Source: Asterella californica
Lineage: Eukaryota; Streptophyta; Marchantiopsida; Marchantiales; Aytoniaceae
Assembly: GCA_036924285.1 (NCBI GenBank)
Contig: JAYKYS010000010.1
Coordinates: forward strand, 3,348,001-3,412,000
Length of the DNA stretch: 64,000 nucleotides
Direction: 5' to 3'
In this document: in pieces, positions 12,217 to 24,070 of the stretch
Layout: the number at the start of each line of letters is the position of its first letter
How positions within the stretch are numbered: position 1 is the stretch's first letter
The notes under the pieces: generated by a model
The model's database searches: none
Told to the model about the DNA's origin: nothing
The model's input: only the letters and a program-made list of their open reading frames with translations
Program-made: the position numbers and the translations under genes

Positions 12217-12388
12217 CATATACTTGACAAGATCCAGTCATCATACAAGTATGCTAAAGCATATACTTGACAAGATCCAGTCATCATACAGGTATGCTAA
12301 AACATATACTTGACAAGATCCAGTCATCATACAGGTGTGCTAAAGCATATACTTGACAAGATCCAGTCATCATAAAGGTCTGCTAAAC
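12217..12388. repeat. Tandem repeat, 4 x 43 bp
   Basis: There are four head-to-tail units of exactly 43 bp, each beginning CATATACTTGACAAGATCC and containing AGTCATCATA and TGCTAAA. Units differ at only one to four positions, so the amplification is recent compared with the other arrays in this window. There are no spacers, so it is not a CRISPR array. Confidence 0.95.
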
Positions 12389-13103
12389 TATTCTGCCTGA
12401 TATTATTTCCGGCTTGTTTGCTGGATTCTGAAAGATATTATGGTCCCTACGTGAGTCATTGAACTATGGGACGTGATAGCATTCAGTTTGATCAAAATAC
12501 ATTATGGTATTACTTGATTAACACGATTACTGGAGAAATAATAAAAGCGTGAGGAAATGAATAATAACAAACGGATGAAAAGACCAGCGCTCGGGGCTAA
12601 TAGGCATTCTTTGTATTCTCAACCGGCTGGAATTCTGTAAAGTATGGTTGAAATGGTTTCAGCTGGATTTTTTGCAGGTTAAAGCTTTACAAAAACGACC
12701 ATTTATCTGTTAGAAAAGCTGGTTCCTGTTAATTGCGGTCTGATAATTTCCGGTTCTCAAAACTTTTTACCCCGAGCACTGGAAAAGACCCAATCAAACA
12801 GAGCAAAAGGGAAAATGGCGAAAAGAACCAAAGGGCCAAGCATCCTGAAATGAAAATAAGGACTAAGTGTTACTATCCTTAGCTTTATAATCACCTATGG
12901 TTTCTAAAATATCTATTTTATGAATTGCACTAAGTAGTAAGTTCTCATGTGTAATGTGATCTAAAGTTCTCTGTAGAGTATTGAAAACAAATTGTCTAAA
13001 ATATATCATATAAAAAGAAAAAATTGACACCTATTGACGAATATTGTGGTAAACTCTAGCATATCTCAAATAAAACCATTGAATTTTGAGATTGACTATC
13101 CAT
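12389..13103. other. Non-coding AT-rich stretch
   Basis: No ORF of note and no recognised element. Confidence 0.4.
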
Positions 13104-13263
13104 ATATCTTAGATTCTTTGTGTGGGAGACAGAGCCTGCACCTCCACCTGAGGAGGTGGAGACTCTTTCCGTCAATCTAACGCGTGATGGGTTAGAAATA
13201 TAAGATGTTCAAGCAAAGATTATTTGCTTGAATATTTGCACAAAGAATTTAGATTCTTATGAT
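13104..13263. repeat. Nested hairpins: outer stem enclosing two stem-loops
   Basis: An outer imperfect stem pairs ATTCTTTGTG (about 13113-13122) with CACAAAGAAT (about 13240-13249). Inside are two clean hairpins: CTCCACCT / AGGTGGAG (13142-13161, 4-nt loop) and TTCAAGCAAA / TTTGCTTGAA (13208-13232, 5-nt loop). The layout resembles a branched RNA fold or a foldback transposon. No known RNA family is recognised. Confidence 0.6.
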
Positions 13264-15227
13264 ATCTAAATTAAGTAAAGATATATATTTATAACCAGGT
13301 GACTTGTTATCTAAGTTACTATGCATACAAGAAACTGGTTTCATTCCACACAAAAGCAATGGAAGGTATGCAGGAACATTCACTAAATGATGATTTTGAA
13401 GAAATGGTTGAGGAGAAAGAATAAGTGATTATTGTACTTTAAATTTGGACTTGAGTCTAAACACGTTGGAAAACTACCATGGTTTGGTTTGGAAAAACAA
13501 ATTCTTCTTCTTCTCACTATTTAAAACTACCCGTTATGGTTTACCATATCTTTTTCGACCATCAAATCACTTTGGGCAGTTTATTTCTTATGTTTAGAGA
13601 GACATCTTCTATGCAAAATATTAACTGTGCGAATTGATGTATTAGTATGGTATATGACATAACTGTCCTTCGCTGTGAAAACAGCTCCTAAGAATGAATC
13701 GAATAAAAAAAAGAAAATGATCTCCAAGTAGACACCTTGTATATTTATATATGTATATTATCAAACATAGTTTTTTAGATTAAAGCCGACAGTATGTAGG
13801 GCTAGAAGAAAATGTTGTAGAAGACAGATCAAACAATGTGTAGATCAATATTAGTCGGAATCTTTTCAATTGTTGCATATTGGTAAATGTAGCAACAATT
13901 CAGTGAAATTGTCAATGACATGTGTACATTAACATATAGTAATCATTAAGCATATTAACTCTACTTATAACATATTATTAATATTGATAAGCTCATCCAA
14001 CGATTAATTGATAATTCACTTGTTACACATTGGTTAATCATGTAGCAACCATGATCATTCATGAGTACCAGACTTCTTATTATAATAATACTGTATTTTG
14101 TATATATTAGGCTCTTTAAGTTAGTATAATATCAAATTTACAGCTGCTATTCAACCGAAAGCATTTACTCCATTAAGGAAATCTATCTAAAATCAAGAAA
14201 ATAAGTGATGATATTCGCTAAATAAATGATCGGAGAAACTCCTCTACAGCTAAACTCAACTGAACAAAAGTGAAGTAGAGACTTCCTCCAGGAAATATTG
14301 AGATTTCTATTGAGAAGCTAGAATACATCACTCAAGATAACTTTTCTTCTACTTTGTTCTTTCCCTGTCTCCTTTAAAATCGACGATTATGCAAATGCAT
14401 AGCAAAAAGTTCTTATCATACGGTAATTGCAACTAAAGGAAGTTCAAGAGGAGTTTCGATAACCTAACTTATAATATAGAGGAGTTGCAGCCATAATAAA
14501 GTATTCTGAAACATGACCATGGCGCCCAGATGAATATCTTAATATTATTTATTTACTGATAAAGCAATGTGGCACGAGGTTCGGATTCTCCAAAGTTCAC
14601 AGATGCAGGAAACTGAAGCTACAGTAGCGTAGTAAGCTCTGGCATCTCAACGTAAGGAGTATCTCCATTACATCATCTTCAACCTAGTTGGGAAACCGTA
14701 CTACTCAGTGGGACGACGACAGATATTCGTTGTAGAGGAAGCTTTTACGAATGTCGTACTACTACAGTCGCCGTGTCTGAAGTGAACGACGACCTACTCA
14801 TGGAGCTTTACAGCCAGTTACGCATGTGCTGGCCGGCATAGGACCGCGTGCTACAAAAAGCCCAGTACAGTAACTGTGGGCTATGACCTGGTGAGGTCAA
14901 AGGCAACTATTGTAAGAGTTATACACCAATCAATGGTCGAGGTTCTTGTAAATAGTCTACTTTGGTCGTCATACGCAGTCACTGATTCAGTTCGGGGCAC
15001 AAAAGGTACATGGTACAGGAAGTGAAAAACCCCCACCCTGGATACACAGTGGAAAAAGACACCACAGTGGCTGCAAAGAGAGGGCCCAACCGTGAAAACC
15101 TAACTAAGTCGTCGGAAAACGTAGTGTAGTCCTCGCCTTGTGGTGGGACTGAGTGGTGATACCGCCGCTCCTACGGTAGTGCAAGAGCGTGGTAGCGCAT
15201 TATAGCTGTGGTCACAGTGTTTCCCTT
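13264..15227. other. Intergenic; UTR- or promoter-like GC-richer part
   Basis: 13264-14520 is AT-rich without features. 14520-15227 is nearer 48% G+C, lacks long ORFs and resembles a long plant 5' untranslated or promoter region. No start codon can be assigned from sequence alone. Confidence 0.35.
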
Positions 15228-15260
15228 GAAGAAGAAGAAGAAGAAGAAGAAGAAGAAGAA
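15228..15260. repeat. (GAA)11 microsatellite
   Basis: An uninterrupted GAA/TTC triplet run of 33 bp lies in a GC-richer non-coding stretch. Confidence 0.95.
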
Positions 15261-17932
15261 CAGCTGATCGAGACGCTTATACTGACGAGGGCAGCTGGAT
15301 CAAGAAGACTGACGACCATTTTCCCTTCAGAAAAGTGAAGTTAAACTCCGCCATTTCCGGCAAATGTAACCGAAATGCGTCTTCCTCATCCCAACAGGAA
15401 TAAGAAATGAAATTACGAAACGTACGCGTAAGTTGGACACGTGGCGGACATAATCCCGTGCTGTGTCCTTATCGTGAAGTTTCTCTAGGCTAATGGCTTC
15501 ATGTGGAGAATATCATTGCAGAACTGACTTTTACCGAATGTCCCGCGGAGATTATTTCAAACAGTTGGATGCAGAAGAAGTAAACGACAGACTGATACGT
15601 TTGTGTTGTTGGGAGGGAGTTGGTTCTTGATTTCATCCTAGATCGCAGGGTAATGATCCTGCAACGGAACAGAAAATGAGTATGTGTCCAAATGCAGGCA
15701 GAGGGATCAGTTCATCAGATCACGTTGTCGGGATCAACTAATCACGATGTTGTTGCACAAGCCACACGAACATTTACATGGTACGGGAGCAGAAAAGGAA
15801 GTCCCCAGAGATGGGCGTGTTTCACAAAGCGCCAAGTTTGTGCATCTTTTCCCCGAGGAGGAGGATGCGGAGGAGGAGGACGAGTGCTGTACAATCTGCT
15901 TCCAGAGACCACTTCTTCAGCATATAACCGTGTCGGACGACTCCCTAGCAAGCTAAGTGGCATCAGAAAGATGTGGAGCATTTCTCCGCAGTGATTCTCT
16001 CCTGGAACACGTACTCTCTCACCTCTCAACTTGCTTCTATCTAAAAGTTTAGGGCGCTAAAGTATTCCCAATACTATCGGCAGTTTTCCTCACTGTTTAC
16101 TGACTGCTGAAGCTTGTTCTTATTTTTACATTTCCTCCTCATGAGAATTGCACAACCACCAGCCAAAAGAACAACGTTCGCAGCACTACCATATCAAATT
16201 CCAGTAGTTTCTGTAGGAATGGGCCATTACGTTGCATTTCCGGGTTTTGACATGCAACTATGAGGCCCACCATCAATCCTCCTTTCATTCTTTCTTTAGG
16301 CGGGGCGCTGCTCCTACTTTCTGAAGTACTACCTTCGGGAGTCGTTTCGGTATTCTCTCTTCGACCACACTTAAACATTCTCCTTTGCTGTAGTGATTCG
16401 TAGTTCATGCCATTCGTGTAGACCAGAAACGCGGACGAGAACCTTTACCCGACGGCGAAACAGAAATCATTACCTAGTGTTTACTGTAACTGACTGTGGT
16501 TTCATGCTGCCAACAGTGCCAAGACATACAACAAATCCGTACAACCTTTCGTCTTTGGACTCTGGGCTCTAGATCTGGACAGTGGACACATCCCTGTATC
16601 TTGGTATCTTGTAGTTTCACTCATGTGCATTAGAAAACTTTAGAAATATGTCTCTCGTTTCAGAGAAAAGATTCGGATGGAATGATGTGGATGTATACAT
16701 AATTAATGGATTCGCCATTGTGGAGAGTAATGCAGTCAAACGAAAAGTTGTAAACTCTCCTTCAATTATGCCTTATCGATCCTTGGAGCTTCTTCATACT
16801 GAAGCCATGTGACCCACAAATGCGTGCTTTTTTTGTTTCATTGTAGATATGTATCACATGTTCTCTCGACCTGAAGCGAAAGTTTTGGTTTTCTTGTACG
16901 AAGGGGGAAGAAGATAGAGACCTTCTCCTATATAATATATCATAGAAAGAAGTGTATCTAATTTTTCTGGTTTTAAATACCTTATCTACATGTCTTCAGC
17001 TTCTAAACTGGTCACCTCGACACCATTGGGCTTCGAGAAGTCATGGTGATAAATGTTCGCCTGCTAAATACTCCTTGGGAAGTATAACAAATAAATATAC
17101 GTGCATCGAAGGTACATCACACGCGCGATCCGAGGTTCTTGTTGTGTTCCTATGCAGATAAACTTATCTTACTGACCCGGCGGAATGTTTTTCTTGTGAA
17201 AATGAGGTACCGATAAGCACCCTGCTTTTGCAGGAAACTTAGGAGGAGGTGCTCGTGGATGACAATCTGCTTTTCAACTCTCTAACCACGAAATTTTCAA
17301 TGTGAAAAAAATGCTAGTAATGGCAACTAAGAGAAAATATTATTAAACCCTAAACCCTTTTCCAGGTATAGATGAAACGTATGATGCGAAATATATATAT
17401 ATATATATATGATAAATGATAAATATAAATATATACTATTAGTTGGCTCACTAATTAATCTGCACCTAATAATAATTAATTAGATCTTTGAAGATCGTAA
17501 AAAAGATTGTATCTGACAACAGCTTATAATTATTTGATTAGAATTTAGAAAGATGCACCTTTTAGATTATTATTATAAATATTTTCTATTCTACACAAGT
17601 AAACCCTTAAGAGTATAGTAATTAGGAAATGTTTCAATCATATTTTCTTACTTCAATCATATTTATCAGAGGAAGTATATTTAAAGAACAATATTGATTT
17701 TTCTGTTTCGAAACTGTTTTCTTAGAACTAAATGATAAAGTAAATAACTCCTTAATAAAATTTAAAAATTTAAATCTCAGACTTTATTATAAAGAGCAGT
17801 TCAGTGAAATAAATGTCCATTCAAAAGTATACAAAAACTGAACATCCATCATTTGCAATTATAAATATTGTATGTATTTGTATATATAATACCAGGGTTC
17901 ACATTTCTTGAAAACCTTTCCACACGTATGGC
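15261..17932. other. Mixed region, overlapping ORFs, no family recognised
   Basis: Open frames at 15684-15956 and 15692-15994 (plus) and 15742-16029 and 16139-16408 (minus) overlap one another in different frames. One ends in an acidic run followed by CTICFQRP, which has the first two cysteines of a RING but no further zinc ligands. A 54-codon frame at 16648-16812 is also unrecognised. From about 17160 the sequence turns strongly AT-rich with an (AT)10 run at 17390-17410. Confidence 0.35.
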
Positions 17933-18167
17933 CACGTGGCATTGGAATTCCACACGAGAAGAAAAATCCGTATAGATGGCCGTTTTCGAGGTCTAGGTTT
18001 ACCCTCACACGTGCGTCCACGTGGCACCCACTTCCAACACTTGGCCAAAAGAAAGAAGAAAAGAAAAGGCCTTGTTCTCACGTGCGGGTTAGAATTTTAG
18101 AGTTCAGACAGAGTAGTAATAATAATAAAATAATAATAATATTATTATTTCACAGAGTTCTCACGTG
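17933..18167. promoter_or_regulatory. G-box cluster: five CACGTG in 235 bp
   Basis: CACGTG occurs at 17933, 18008, 18018, 18079 and 18162. Three copies extend to CCACGTGGC or CACGTGGC-type cores, and a CACACGT lies nearby. In plants CACGTG/ACGTGGC are the G-box/ABRE sites bound by bZIP and bHLH factors. The cluster is an island of about 50% G+C between AT-rich flanks. No gene with a recognisable product starts next to it on either side, so its target, if any, is unknown. Confidence 0.6.
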
Positions 18168-20337
18168 CCACGAGTTACATTTTATCTCCAAGGCAATAAA
18201 ATATATCTTTATGACACTCGCATATTGATTGTGAATTAAGTAGTAAGTTAATGATAGTCCACTACTATTTCCTGAAACTAGTATACCATTTTGATAATAA
18301 TTTGCAAGCTACCGCTCTAGTTTCAGTTGTCCATGTCATCAAGAATAAAATATTATCTTATGCACAGAGATTCTGAGATATAATTACAAAAATTATTTAG
18401 TATTATATTTTTTCTCAAGCAGTTAATACTGGTTTAACACAAGGTCAATCGAGGTAAATTGAGATAATTTATTTTACTTCAGTTTATAAAATATTTACTT
18501 ATAAGAGTTCAGTTTGGCATCACAAAAAGTTCAAAAACATCTAGTGATATAATTTTAGTTATTAAGAATTATCCTGAATTTTTTTTCAGTAATTCTTTCA
18601 AAGTAACTTTTAATTAATATTTAGTTAGATAAATTCGATTTTCTTACCCTTTTCTCTTATTGTTATGAGCTATTTTAGATTTTTGTCTTATTTATATAGA
18701 TATTAAATATCTTCTTCAGTATATTACAATTAGGATTAGTTTCAGATCTTTCTAAAATGATAATAACAAAGATACATGAAAAATATTTAGGAAGTCTTCA
18801 TCAATCATGAATGATAGGATAAACACATCAAAAGAACGTTTCAAGATAATTCTATCATTTAGAAAAACAAATAAAATATTATAGTAAATATAAAATTATA
18901 TTAACTATATTAATTTATAATATAATTTATTTTCATCTTTGGGTTGTGACTGGGACTGGGAACACTATCAATAATCAGCAACTGATATCAGAACTTTTTT
19001 ATTGATATGAGCAGATAGACATCGACCTTTGTAACTATCCAAGTTATAGTTATCCAATCTTTATAACTATTTCAAATATAATTATCAAGTTTGATATTTA
19101 TTTCTTGAATTTTATTGATATCATTAGATATTTTCTAAAATTAATTTCTGATTGCTGATAGATTACTCGTCCTCGTTGTGATATAAACCTCTAGATTAAA
19201 CTGATGTTTTATAATGAATCTTATAATTTACTTTAATTTTAGTTCCAAGTATAGCTTTAAATTATATTATTTATGAAACACATGTTATCTTACACAAAGC
19301 AAGAGAGAAGCACAAAGCACAAAAAGACGAAGGGTTCAATAATTTCAGTTCTATAATATTTTACTGAGAACTTATTACATTAGACATATATTACTCTTCT
19401 ATTTTTCATGAACAGTTTTGATATTTTATAAGGTTCGATGTATTACACGGTCAAAATAGAACTCCAAATGACCAGAAGATAGCTGAGGTGGGGAAAAAGA
19501 CTAATTAATCAAAACATAGCTTATGTACATTATCATAATATCGTTGAGGGTAGAAATGGAAAGGAAAGAAACTGGAATAGAAAGTTGTATGAAAATTCTT
19601 TCATGATTCGGTGCATGTAAGCTATACGATGAAAAGGTGAGAAAATTAGGATATGTGATATATTCACCTCATGTACACTTAGGAAGCGGGATTGCTTTCC
19701 AAGTGTCACCAGAAAAAGCAGGGTATAAATTAATGTGCAGTTGAAATGACATCTTCTAGGTTATAGAGTTTCGTATTTAAACCCCAGCAGCATCTCAATC
19801 CGTTTCAAATTATGCCAAAATGTGTTGGAAACTCCATGACTGGTTAACACATATCAATTATCGTAAAAAATTCTCAAAATATGAAGTCTCCCGATCAAAG
19901 ACCAAAGACTGACACTAAAATCAAATATTTAGATACTTGGACGAAATGCGAAAGTCCCACAAGAGTCCACACTTCTCTAGATAAAAATTTCAGATTTTTT
20001 TCTTCGATAAGGATCACTTTACTAATGCCGACACTTAGAGCACATCAAATTCATCAATTTTACCTCCTTCTCAATGTCTTCTCCTCAATAGTATGTATCT
20101 CCTCTTAAACTGCTCTCTAATCCCTCCCTCCCGCTTACGACAAGATTAGGATAGGAGAAAGCACCCGCCAGTATCAAATAAGTAAGTGGAACCTAGAACT
20201 AGAGACAAATATAAACTATAATGGTGATGTGCCTTAAGACCTCAACCAAATGATCCCCAGACTATAAGAAACATTGGGAGCTTGATATATGTACAGTTAG
20301 TCTAGTGTAAAGAGAGAAAAATCAGAACGCTATAAGT
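18168..20337. other. Very AT-rich intergenic DNA
   Basis: No ORF resembling a protein family. It begins with an AAT/ATT palindromic tract (about 18115-18150) and continues at roughly 25-30% G+C until the Ty3/gypsy element. Confidence 0.5.
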
Positions 20338-21144
20338 TTACAACCTCGTTATGCACAATGCCTACAAGTTGTTGTGCACACTGCTTACAAGTTGTTGTTG
20401 GAATCATGGAGGTGCTCTCCATACACACTACATCTAAGAGATAGCACGTCTCCCGTATCTTAGTACAATTGCATATAGATACAAGTTGTTGTTGGAGTCA
20501 TGGAGATGTCGTCCATACAGGCTACATTTAAGAAAGATCAAGTCTCTCGTATCTTAGTGCAACTGCATGTAGATCCATGATAATCTCTCTTGCGAGAGTC
20601 AGTATGCAACGATAATCATTTGCTCACAGTTGAATTTGAACCTCGGATCTATGTTTTCCCAGACCAATTCTTAAGCATTCTCTACCAACCAACAACTCAT
20701 CTCATGTTGTTCGTTGGTAGAAAAGAAACAAAATAAGGGTTGAGGTTTTTATCTTTGTAAATTTAAGTGTCATTCACTACTTTCAGTCTGCATATCTACA
20801 CCACCGTAGATCTATTTTTGTTAGTACAAATTTCTACAAGTACTCTATACTACAATCTACACCTCAAAACTTTAATATTTACAATCTACAATCCGACCTC
20901 CTTACCACTTACTTTACAATTTCTTAAAAGAATTTTTTAACTTAAACATGGTACCTTCACATTTTGTAAGTCCATTTTCTTCCTATTTCAAGCAGCAGCT
21001 CATCTTGCCCAAGGTCCTAGCTTAACCTACGGTGCTGCTAACCAATAGTCTAGCTTAACCTAGGGTAGTTGCCTAAGAGTCCTGCTTGCATTCTAGCAGT
21101 GATAGTGCATATTTTCCACACATAAAACAGCTTGCAACACGACA
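20338..21144 (-). repeat. 3' LTR of the Ty3/gypsy element
   Basis: About 807 bp, similar along its length to 25654-26490. Landmarks shared in order on the plus strand are TTACAAC at the start, GATAATCATTTGCTCACA, AGTGTCATTCACTACTT, CTATACTACAATCTAC, CCTAAGG/CCTAGG blocks and AACACGA(C/T)A at the end. On the minus strand it starts TGTCGTGTTGCAAGC. Confidence 0.85.
20625..20700 (-). promoter_or_regulatory. tRNA-like box A / box B pair inside the 3' LTR
   Basis: On the minus strand GGTTGGTAGAGAATGC (box A-like, as in the D-arm of tRNAs) is followed about 45 nt later by GAGGTTCAAATTC (box B-like, the T-loop). The same pair is in the other LTR. The stems of a full tRNA are not conserved, so this is tRNA-derived or tRNA-like rather than a tRNA gene. 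It could act as an internal RNA polymerase III promoter or mark a SINE caught in the ancestral LTR. Confidence 0.55.
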
Positions 21145-21160
21145 TTCATCCCCTCCAAAA
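21145..21160 (-). other. Polypurine tract of the Ty3/gypsy element
   Basis: On the minus strand TTTTGGAGGGGATGAA abuts the LTR start TGTCGTGT. A purine run here is where plus-strand DNA synthesis is primed in LTR retroelements. Confidence 0.8.
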
Positions 21161-21255
21161 CTTCACATCGTCCAGTATGTGTCAATTGTGCTAACCGACT
21201 CAATTGTCCTCTTCGTCTTCATTGACAACATCTTTACGCTCCTTTGACAATTGAT

Positions 21256-22099
21256 CGTCATCAACTATCACATATGTTTTTTTAAGAACTCATCTAACTC
21301 GATAGATCCTTCTCATCTTTTGAATAACTTAACTCGCTTACCAACAACATGCAACTTTAATTTAGTACCGTCCAACTCACGCAAAGAATGAGTTACATTT
21401 TCATAAACCTCAAGAACAACATAAGGTCCAAATCAATGCCTTGAAAACTTCCGTACCCTAATTGTTGGTTCTCCAGAATACTGTTGGAAACTAAGATCCA
21501 ATCACCAGCACGAATCGGCTTTGGTCTCAACTTGTACGTCTTGTCGGAATGACTTTTGTTCCTCAATCGAACCATCTTCAACTTCACTTGCGCGTTTGCA
21601 AGATCTTCCTCTCTTTGCTCTAATCGTAAAGCCAAAAGTGAAATACGATCTATCCCATCCTTCCAAGACAAGATAGCTCATGTAGAGAATTCTTCTTTTG
21701 CATGCATAATCAGTTTTTGTCCTAGCATCAATTCAAGAGGCATGTACTTGTTAATGGTGCAGTGCGTGACTTGTCTGCCCACAGAGCAAACAAAAGCAAC
21801 CTGGTCCATTCTCTATGTCTACTGTCACATGTCTTGACCAACGCCTGAACTATTGATAGATATCTCTCTCGCTCTTATCAATTCTCTCAAGATTCATAAC
21901 AATAGTGAGTTTGAGCTTCACTCCATATCGAGCAAGGTACTCCTTCGCCTCATATCCACACAACTCTCTTTTATCTATACGCAACCTCGATATAGACCTG
22001 TATCGACAAACAATATCTTCAAGCACAAACTTGCATATATTATTCACGGTCTTTGTCTTTAGTGCACGTCCTTTCACAAAGTTGGAGAGGTCTTCATGA
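21256..22099 (-). pseudogene. Ty3/gypsy integrase, core and C-terminal part
   Basis: Reading down the minus strand from the LTR insertion: EDLSNFVKGRALK (first catalytic Asp, codon 22090-22092), CKFVLEDIVCRY, RIDKREL (second Asp), ARYGVKLKLT, and ERIDKSERD (the expected Glu). Next come QALVKTCDSRHREW, LLLFALWAD, then after a frameshift LELMLGQK. The C-terminal part has LEQREEDLANAQ, RLRNKSHSDK, LRPKPIRAGDWIL and, in another frame, VLEVYENVTHSLRELDGT. This series is the Ty3/gypsy integrase core with its GPY-like C-terminal segment. At least two frameshifts and a stop (LFKR then stop) disable it. The N-terminal HHCC finger is lost at the LTR insertion point. Confidence 0.85.
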
Positions 22100-23415
22100 T
22101 GTCGTGTCGTGGACCGGCTCCTATCTGAAATTCAAACTTCGATGCTTGTCGTTCCAAAGACACTCATGAGAAGACAAGCTAGGCCTCTACTTATGAGCTT
22201 TTGGCGCCATTCCATATCTCCATTTTCATCGCATCAGTGGATTGAGCTCCTTGTCAGCACTCCATAGGCACTTCGTCTATTTCGTTTGGACGCCTAGTGG
22301 AGAAGTTATAGGACTCGAAAGATGGAGAAAACAAGCTAGGCCCAAACTTATGAGCTTTTGGCACCATTTCGGATCTTCACTTTCATCGCATCAGTGGATT
22401 GAGCTCCTTGTCAGCACTCCATAGGCACTTCGTCTATTTCGTTTGGACGCTTAGTGGAGAAGTTACAGGACTCGAAAGATGGAGAAAACAAGCTAGGCCC
22501 CAGCTTATGGACTTTTGGCACCATTTTGGATCTTCGCTTTCATCGCATTAGTGGATAGAGCTCCTTGTCATCATTCCATAGGCACTTTGTCTACTTCATT
22601 TGGACGCCTAGTGGAGAAGTTACAAGACTCGAAAGATGGAGAAAACAAGCTAGGTCCCAGCTTACGTGCTTTTGGCACAACTTCGGATCTTCACTTTTAT
22701 CACATAGATGGGTAGAGCTCGTTGTCAGCTTTCCATGGGTATCTTGTCTACTTCATTTTGGACACCTACTGGAGAAGTTATGCGACTCGAAAGAAGGGAA
22801 AATCAAGCTAGGCCCTAGTTTACTTGCTGACTGGGTATTTGCAGCCCCATGCGTTATATTAAAGACGCAAGGGGCCTGCTTCCTCATTAATGAGAGAACT
22901 TCGTACGTACAGAGACTGTTACAAGGGGGCTGCTTAAAGAGTTTGCTTGTTCCTGCAACCTGTCGGTGGACGTTTTGGAGAATTGGGAAGTCCAATACAC
23001 GCGCGCAAGGTGTCATCGGGTTCAGATCTGTGCAGGCTACGCACAGGTTAAGACGGTTGGAGAAGAGACGGATCGAGGGATGTGTACTGAGAGAAATTGA
23101 GACGCAGGAGAGAGATTTAGAGATTTGAGTTACATGTGAAGGAGAGTTGGACCGTTCGGACCGTTTCGGAGTCCAAACTTGCTGTCCTTAGATCCATCGG
23201 GATCAGAACACCGAGTTCTACAGGAAATTGAAGACGATACCAAGTTTCATCGGGCGGTTTAGGAGTTCTGAGTGAAATTGACTTGCAGGGAAGCGCTTGC
23301 GTCAAGTTTTTCATCGTCTGCGACCTAAAATTGGGTTGTTCTTCGCGATCGGTGTGCCAAGCTCTTCGTTCTTGGTGCCTACGTGACCAGGGAGTCCTCA
23401 TCTACGCATAGGAGA
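22100..23415 (+). mobile_element. LTR family 'TGTCGTGTCGTGG', copy A, 3'-truncated
   Basis: It starts TGTCGTGTCGTGGACCGGCT exactly where the integrase reading stops. It aligns in order with the reverse complement of copy C (48807-50581): the 157 bp repeat block, AAGGTGTCATCGGGTTCAGA, the GACCGTT-GGACCGTTTCGGAGTC block and GCCAAGCTCTTCGTTCTTG. Similarity ends near 23415, so about 870 bp of the 3' part present in copy C is missing. The sequence beyond belongs to the host Ty3 protease. Loss of the LTR end together with the host's RT/RNase H suggests a single deletion. Confidence 0.85.
22201..22828. repeat. Tandem repeat, 4 x 157 bp, inside LTR copy A
   Basis: Units begin TTGGC at 22201, 22358, 22515 and 22672, spaced by exactly 157 bp each. 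Shared landmarks are TTCATCGCAT-AGTGG, GAGCTCCTTGTCA, CATAGGCACTT-GTCTA, GTGGAGAAGTTA and CAAGCTAGGCCC. The first three units are more alike than the fourth. Copy C has two units and copy B one. Confidence 0.95.
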
Positions 23416-23459
23416 AGACAATACGTGGATACATCATTATGATGAATGGTTGTCGTACC

Positions 23460-23880
23460 TATTACATAACGAGGTAAATTTCTATCGTGAAATCTCACTC
23501 TATTTCCAAATATCTTCCACTCATTGCTCTTCATAATCTTCCTTCTCCAATCCACCATACAATTATATTATTCCATCCAAGGCATTCACAAGATGACATC
23601 ATAACCAACTAATTTAATCACTCTCTATTCAGTATTCTTCCTGTACTGACCCACTGAGAGCTCCACATCTCTAGGTAGTGCCTCAATGGTTTTAGTTTGC
23701 CCGTTTGGCAGTTCATTTTCATCTTTTTCTAACACTAACCCAAGTTTAATAGCAACAGAACAAAATAATAAATTTTCCATAACACATGGATCAATCAGCA
23801 CTCGTACTTTGACTACTTCTATTTCTTCATTTGCTACAATGAGTTGAGTGTTCTTCCTCTCCGTTCTATTTTCTTTCATT
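23460..23880 (-). pseudogene. Ty3/gypsy aspartic protease
   Basis: On the minus strand KVRVLIDPCVMENLLF, then AIKLGL, correspond to the retropepsin active-site region (normally LIDSGA--NF). The catalytic Asp is present but the following SG is PC. Downstream, in the continuation, GYDVIL-stop-MPWME and YNCMVDWRRK match the conserved G-D-ILGMPWL--YNP-IDW segment that follows the protease core. A stop splits this motif. The reading ends at the border with LTR copy A. Confidence 0.75.
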
Positions 23881-24070
23881 CGTTTGTTTCTTTCCTCGTC
23901 ATTCTTCTTCCTCCTACAAGAATCAGTATGATCGCGAGGTGAGCCTATTGATGATCTTCATTTTCTTGAGGCTCGTTCTCATGTGCATTGTTTCTTTCTC
24001 CTCCATAAAGATGATTCAAAGTTCGACGGTTTGGTGGTCCATCTCCTCAGTTAGGAGGAAAATGGATGCG

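Noticed and set aside
12217..12388. Regular repeats as a CRISPR array
   Set aside because: Units abut with no spacers, and the context is eukaryotic.
15684..15956. RING-like CTICFQRP sequence
   Set aside because: Only the first two cysteines fit; the remaining zinc ligands are absent and overlapping frames compete.
20625..20700. Functional tRNA gene in the LTR
   Set aside because: A and B boxes are present, but acceptor and anticodon stems cannot be formed convincingly.
22565..23128. 187-codon plus-strand frame
   Set aside because: It lies across the 157 bp repeats and LTR copy A; the repeated peptide simply follows the DNA repeat.
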